From positions 1,630,810 through 1,694,809 of the forward strand of contig JANJXV010000162.1 in NCBI GenBank assembly GCA_024803745.1: 64,000 nucleotides of DNA, given 5' to 3'. Under the pieces are notes generated by a model, which had not been told where the DNA came from, searched no databases, and worked only from the letters and a program-made list of their open reading frames with translations. Made by a program: the position numbers and the translations under genes. This DNA is from Megascapheus bottae. Lineage: Eukaryota > Chordata > Mammalia > Rodentia > Geomyidae. Below are positions 58,740 to 64,000 of this stretch, piece by piece. Numbering within the stretch: the first letter of the stretch is position 1; each line of letters opens with the position of its first letter.

Positions 58740-60240
58740 CCTAACCCTAACCCTTACCCTAACCATAAGCCTAACCCTAACCCTAACCCTCACTCTAACC
58801 CTCACCCTAACCCTAACCTTACCCCAAACCCTAACCCCAATCCTGAACCTAACCCTCACCCTCACCCTCAGCCTCACCCTGATCCTCACCCTAACCTTGA
58901 CCCTAACCCCAACCCTAACCCTAACCCTTACCCAAAACCTAACCCTAACCCTAAACCCAACCCTTTCCTAAACCCTAACCGTAACCCTAAACCTAAACCT
59001 CATCCTAACCCTAACTCTCACCTTTACCCTCAACCTAACCCTAACACTAACCTTAAACCTAAAACTAACCCTAACCATAACTGACATGGTAAAACTCCCC
59101 CTAACACTCACACTAACTCTAAACCTAACCCTCACCATAAACCTCATCCTAACCTTAAACCTAAAACTAACCCTAACCCTAACCGACATGGTAAAACTAC
59201 CCGTAACCCTCACACTAACTCTAAACCTAACCCTCACCCTAAACCTCATCCTAACCCTAACCCTAACCCTTGCCCTCAGCCTAACCCTCAATCTCACCCT
59301 AACCCTAACCCTAACCTTAACCTCACCCTAACCCTCACCTTAACCCTAACCCTAACGCTCACCCTAACCCTCACCCTAAACCTAAACCTAACCCTAAACG
59401 TAACCCTCATCCTCACCCTAAACCTAACCTTAACCCTAAACCTCACCCTAAACCTAACCCTCACCTTAACCCTAACTCTAACAATAACCCTCAAGCTAAC
59501 CCTATCACCCTAAACCTCAACCTAACCCTCACCATCACATTTACCCTAACCCTCACCTTCACTCTCACCCTAACGCTAACCCTAACCCTCACCCTCAGCC
59601 AACCCTAACCCTAACCCAAACCCTACCGCTAACCCTAACCCTAACCCTACCCCTTACCCTACCCCTCCCCTAACCCTAACCCTAACCCTTAACCTAACCC
59701 TCACCATAACGCTAAACCTAACTCTAACCCTAAATCAAACATTAAACCTAGCCCCAGACCTAACCCAATACATAACCTAAACTCTAACCTAAACCTAACC
59801 CTAAACATACCTCTAACCCTAACCCTAAACTTCACCATAAACCTAACCCTAACCCTTACCTTAACCGTAACCCTAGCCCTAACCCTATACATAACCCTAA
59901 CTCTAATCCTAAACCTAACCCTACCCCTAACCCTTATCCTAAACCTAACCCTAACCATAGCCCTCACCCTAAACCTAACCAACTCTCACCCTAACCCTAA
60001 CCCTAACCCGCACCCTAACCCTCACCATAACTCTAACCATAAACCTAAATCTCACCGTAACCCTAACCCTCACACTAACCTTAACCCTCAACCTAACACT
60101 CACAGTAACCCTAACCCTAACCCTAAGTCTAACAATAAACATAACCCAACCCTACCCCAACCTTAACCCTAACCCTAACTCTAACACTAGCACTCACTCT
60201 CACGCTAAACCGAATCCTAAACCTTAACCTAACCCTCACC
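58740..60240. repeat. Zone 1: CCCTCA-rich telomere variants
   Basis: CCCTCA (TGAGGG on the G strand) is intermixed with CCCTAA, and there are many irregular units (CTCATCC, AACATT). It is the most degenerate part of the array, next to the satellite. Confidence 0.75.
59083..59286. repeat. 102-bp tandem duplication tagged by a non-telomeric motif
   Basis: GACATGGTAAAACT occurs at 59083 and 59185. The following about 100 bp (CACTCACACTAACTCTAAAC and onward) is nearly the same in both, so a block containing a non-hexamer tag was duplicated. Confidence 0.85.
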
Positions 60241-60715
60241 CTCACCTTCACCCTCACCCTCACCCTAACCATAACTCTAAACCTAACCCTAGCCCTAACC
60301 CTAACCCTAAACCTAGCTCTAACCCTAGCCCTAATCCTAAACCTAACCCTAATCCTAGCCCTAAACCTAAACCTAACCCTAAATCTAACCCTAGCCCTAG
60401 CCCTAACCCTAACCCTAACACTAACCCTAAACCTAGCCCTAGCCCTAAACCTAACCCTAAACCTAACCCTAGCCCTAGCCCTAACCATAACCCTAACCCT
60501 AAACCTAACCCTACCCCTAACCCTACCCCTAACCCTACCCCTAACCCTACCCCTACCCCTAACCTTAACCCTAACCCTAACACTACCCCTACCACTACCC
60601 CGAACCCTAGCCCTAACCCTAACCCTAAACCTACCCCTAGCCCTAAACCTAACCCTAACCCTAGCCCTAGCCCTAACCCTAAACATAACCCTAACCCTAG
60701 CCCTAGCCCTACACT
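60241..60715. repeat. Zone 2: CCCTAG-rich telomere variants
   Basis: CCCTAGCCCTAGCCCTAACC patterns (CTAGGG on the G strand) dominate. A related block recurs at about 62690-63360. Confidence 0.75.
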
Positions 60716-63700
60716 AACCCTAACCTTACACCTAGCCCTACCCCTACCGCTAACGCTAACCCTAACCCTAGCCCTAACCCTAACCCTACCCGAACCCCTA
60801 ACCCTACCCCTAACTTTAACTCAACGCCTATCCGTAACCCTAACCCTAACCCTACCCTAAACCTACTCCTACCCCTAGCCCTAGCCCTAACACTAACCCT
60901 AACCCTAACCCTAGCCCTACCCCTACCACTAACCCAAACCCTGACTCTTACCCTAACCCTAGCCCTAACCCTAACCCTAATCATAACCCTAACCCTAACC
61001 CAAACGCTACACCTACCCCAAACCCTACCACTACCCCTACCCCTAACCCTAACCCTACAACTAACACTAACCCTAAACCTAACCCTAACCCTACCCCAAA
61101 CCATAACCCTACGCCTAATCCTAACCCTAACCCTAACCCTACCCCTACCCCTACCCCTAAACCTAATCCTAACCCTAACCTTACCTCTAACCCTAAACCT
61201 AACCCTACCCCTAAACCTAATCCTACCCCTACCCCTACCCCTACCCCTACCCCTAAACCTACCCCTACCCCTAACCCTAACCCTAACCCTAACCTTACCA
61301 TTAACCCTAACACTAACCCTACCCCTAAACCTAACCCTAACCCTAACCCTAAACCTAACCCTACCCCTAACCCTAAACTTACCCCTAACCGTAACCCCAC
61401 CCCTAACCCTAACACTACACATAACCCTAAATCTATCCCAAACCCTAACTCTAAACCTAACCCTAACCCTACCCCTACCCCTACCACTAACCCTAACCCT
61501 ACCCCTAATCCTAACCCTACCCCTAACCCTAACTCTACCCCTAACCCTACCCCTAACCCTAACCCTAACCCTAACACGAACCCTACACCTAACCCTAACC
61601 CTAACCCTAACCCTAAACCTACCCCTAACCCTAACCCTAATCCAACCCTACCACTACCCCTAAACCTAACCCTAACCCTAAACCTAACTCTACCTCTACC
61701 CCTAAGCCTAACCCTAAACCTAACCCTAACCCTACCCTAGCCCTAACCCTAACCCTAAACCTAAACTTAACCCTACCCCTAAACCTAACCCTACCCATAA
61801 CCCTAACCCTACCCCTACCCCTAATCCTAATCCTACCCTAACTCTAACCCTACACCTAACCCTAACTCTACCCCTAACCCTAACCCTAACCCTACCCCTA
61901 AACCTACCCCTAAACCTAACAGTGACCCTAACTATAAACCTACCCCTAACCCTAATCCCAACCCTAACCATAACCCTAACCCTAACCCTAATCTAAACCC
62001 AACACCTACCCTTAACCTTAACCCTAACCCTAACCCTACCCCTTACCTGCCCCTCCCCCTACCCGTAACCCTAACCCTAAACCTACCCCTAACCCTAACC
62101 CTAACCCTAACTCTAACTCAAAACCTATGGCTAAGACTAACCCTAACCCTACCCCTGAACCTACCCCTAACCATAACCATAACACTACCCCTAAACCTAA
62201 CCCTAACCCTAACCCTAACACTACCCCTAATTCTAACCCTAACCCTAACCCAAAACATAGCCCTAGACCTATCCCTAATCCTAAACCCAATTCTAGCCCT
62301 AACCCTAACCCTAAACCTAACTCTAACCCAAACCCTACCGCTAACACTAAACCTAACCCTAACCCTAACCCTAACCCTACCCCTAAACCTAACCCTAACC
62401 CTACCCCTACCCCTACCCCTAATCCTACCCCTAATCCGAACCCTACACCTAACCCTAACTCTATCCCTACCCCTAAACCTAAGCCTACCCCTAACCCTAA
62501 CCATAATCCTAACCCTACCCCTACCCCTAACCCTAACCCGACACCTAACCCTAACCCTAACACTACCCCTAAAGCTACCCCTACCCCTAACCCTAACCCT
62601 AACCCTATCCCTAACACTACCCCTACCCCTAACCCTACCCCTACCCCTAACCCTAACCCTACGCCTACCTCTAATCCTAACACTAACCCTAGCCCTAACC
62701 CTAACCCTAAACCTACCCTAGCCCTAGCCCTAAACCTAACCCTAACCCTAAACCTAGCCATAGCCCAAACCCTAACCCAAAACTTACCCCTACCCCTACA
62801 CCTAACCCTAACCCTACACCTAACCCTAACCCTAACCCTAAACCTACCCCTAACCCTAACCCTAACCCAACCCTACCCCTAACCCTAAACCTAACCCTAA
62901 ACCTAAACCTAAACCTAGCCTTACCGCTACCCCTAACCCTAAATCTAACCCTAGCCCTAGCCCTAACCCTAACCCAAACACTAACCCTAAAGCTAACCCT
63001 AACCCTAGCCCTAGCCCTAACCCTAACCCTAACCCTAACCCTAGCCCTAGCCCTAACCATAACCCTAACTCTAACCCTAAACCTACCCCTAACCCTACCC
63101 CTAACCCTACCCCTACCCTTAACCTTAACCCTAACCCTAAAACTACCCCTACCCCTACCCCTAACCGTAGCCCTAACCCTAACCCTAACACTAACCCTAG
63201 CCCTAACCCTAACCCTAACCCTAAACCTAACCCTAGCCCTAGCCCTAACCCTAAACATAACCCTACCCCTAGCCCTAGCCCTAACACTAACCCTAACCCT
63301 AACCCTAGCCCTACCCCTACCGCTAACGCTAACCCTAACCCTAACCCTAGCCCTAACCCTAACCCTAAACCTAACCCTAACCCTGGCGCTAGCCCTATCC
63401 CTAACTCTAACCGTAAACCTACCCATAACCATAACCCTAAACCAAACCCTACACCTCACCCTAACACTAACCCTAACCCTAAACCTACCCCTAACCCTAA
63501 CCTTAACCCTAACCCTAACCCTACCCCTATACCTACCCCTAAACCTAACAGTGACCCTAACCATAAACCTACCCCTAACCCTAATCCCAACCCTAACCAT
63601 AACCCTAACCCTAACCCTAATCTAAACCAAACACCTACCCTTAAACTTAACCCTAACCCTAACCCTACCCCTTACCTACCCCTCCCCCTACCCGTAACCC

Positions 63701-64000
63701 TAACCCTACCCCTGACCCTACCCCTAACCCTAACCAAAACACTACCCCTAAACCTAACCCTAACCCTAACCCTAACACTACCCCTAATCCTAACCCTAAT
63801 CCTAACCCAAACCATAGCCCTAGACCTACCCCTAATCCTAACCCTAATTCTAGCCCTAACCCTAACCCTACCCCTAAACCTAACCATAACCCTACCCCTA
63901 CCCCTACCCCTACCCCTACCCCTACCCCTAATCCTACCCCTAACCCGAACCCTACACCTAACCCTAACTCTACCCCTACCCCTAAACCTAAGCCTACCCC
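60716..64000. repeat. Zone 3: CCCCTA-rich telomere variants
   Basis: CCCCTACCCCTACCCCTAAC runs (TAGGGG on the G strand) alternate with CCCTAA and return patches of CCCTAG. It contains long internal duplications (offsets of about 2,560 bp and about 1,520-1,630 bp). Confidence 0.75.

Larger units (their letters stand above)
58740..64000. repeat. Degenerate telomere-type array (CCCTAA)n
   Basis: At least 5.26 kb of CCCTAA hexamers (TTAGGG on the minus strand) with a variant roughly every one to three units, continuing past the window edge. The C-rich strand is the plus strand throughout. All Leu/Gly/Val, Arg/Val and Pro/Asn frames here are products of the hexamer and not genes. The degeneracy and length suggest a satellite or interstitial block rather than a terminal telomere. 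It is comparable with the GGGTTA-type HS-alpha satellite reported in kangaroo rats. Confidence 0.95.

Noticed and set aside
60129..63600. Very long frames rich in Leu-Gly-Val, Arg-Val or Pro-Asn in the terminal array
   Set aside because: They translate the telomere-type hexamer in different frames. A 6-bp repeat without stops gives dipeptide polymers automatically, and variant units change the residues. No start context or gene structure.
1..64000. CRISPR arrays, bacterial operons, viral genes
   Set aside because: Nothing of the kind is present. The tandem repeats are eukaryotic satellite and telomere-type DNA with no unique spacers.

Overview
The window is mammalian nuclear DNA from a rodent and is almost entirely repeat-derived. 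The SINEs have a 7SL/B1-like left half and a tRNA/ID-like right half, which is a rodent signature. L1 is the dominant repeat, and the last 5.3 kb is a degenerate CCCTAA array. Abundant GGGTTA-type satellite is known from kangaroo rats (the HS-alpha satellite of Dipodomys), so I infer a heteromyid or geomyoid rodent. That placement is an inference, not a proof. I see no intact protein-coding gene.

Layout. 1-15.3 kb is mostly non-repetitive sequence with scattered SINE, MIR and microsatellite pieces and one 4.6-kb damaged L1 (4270-8838). On the minus strand it holds two exons, with splice sites, that closely resemble the TM1 and TM2-TM3 exons of a GABA-A receptor gamma-2 subunit gene. The second exon has a stop codon and is split by an L1 3' end flanked by an 18-bp target-site duplication, so this is a gene remnant. 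15.3-31.5 kb is two long L1 copies nearly back to back. The first retains a 5' end with a YY1-like motif and a full 5' UTR, and is itself interrupted by a twin-primed L1. Their ORF1 and ORF2 are recognisable but broken, in part at identical positions. 31.5-46.4 kb is ordinary intergenic DNA with nested L1 and SINE insertions, including a 5'-to-5' inverted L1 pair at 33.1-34.9 kb.

46.4-58.7 kb is a satellite of about 270-bp monomers, each made of two diverged halves of about 130-140 bp. The monomers fall into at least five classes ordered into higher-order repeats; one block of seven monomers (about 1,717 bp) occurs twice in tandem. A rearranged L1 composite interrupts the array at 56.5-58.2 kb. 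At 58,739/58,740 a satellite monomer stops mid-unit and abuts the degenerate telomere-type array, which runs to the window end. Its C-rich strand reads left to right, so the array does not point toward a chromosome end on the right. It has variant zones (TGAGGG, then CTAGGG, then TAGGGG types read on the G strand) and contains kilobase-scale internal duplications.

Taken together this looks like a euchromatin-to-heterochromatin transition: a gene remnant, an L1-dense belt, then satellite, then telomere-like satellite. The most unusual items are the hierarchical dimeric satellite with its telomere-type junction, and the ORF1 stop and ORF2 frameshift shared between L1 copies. All coordinates and similarities were read by eye; percentage identities and family names would need database searches.
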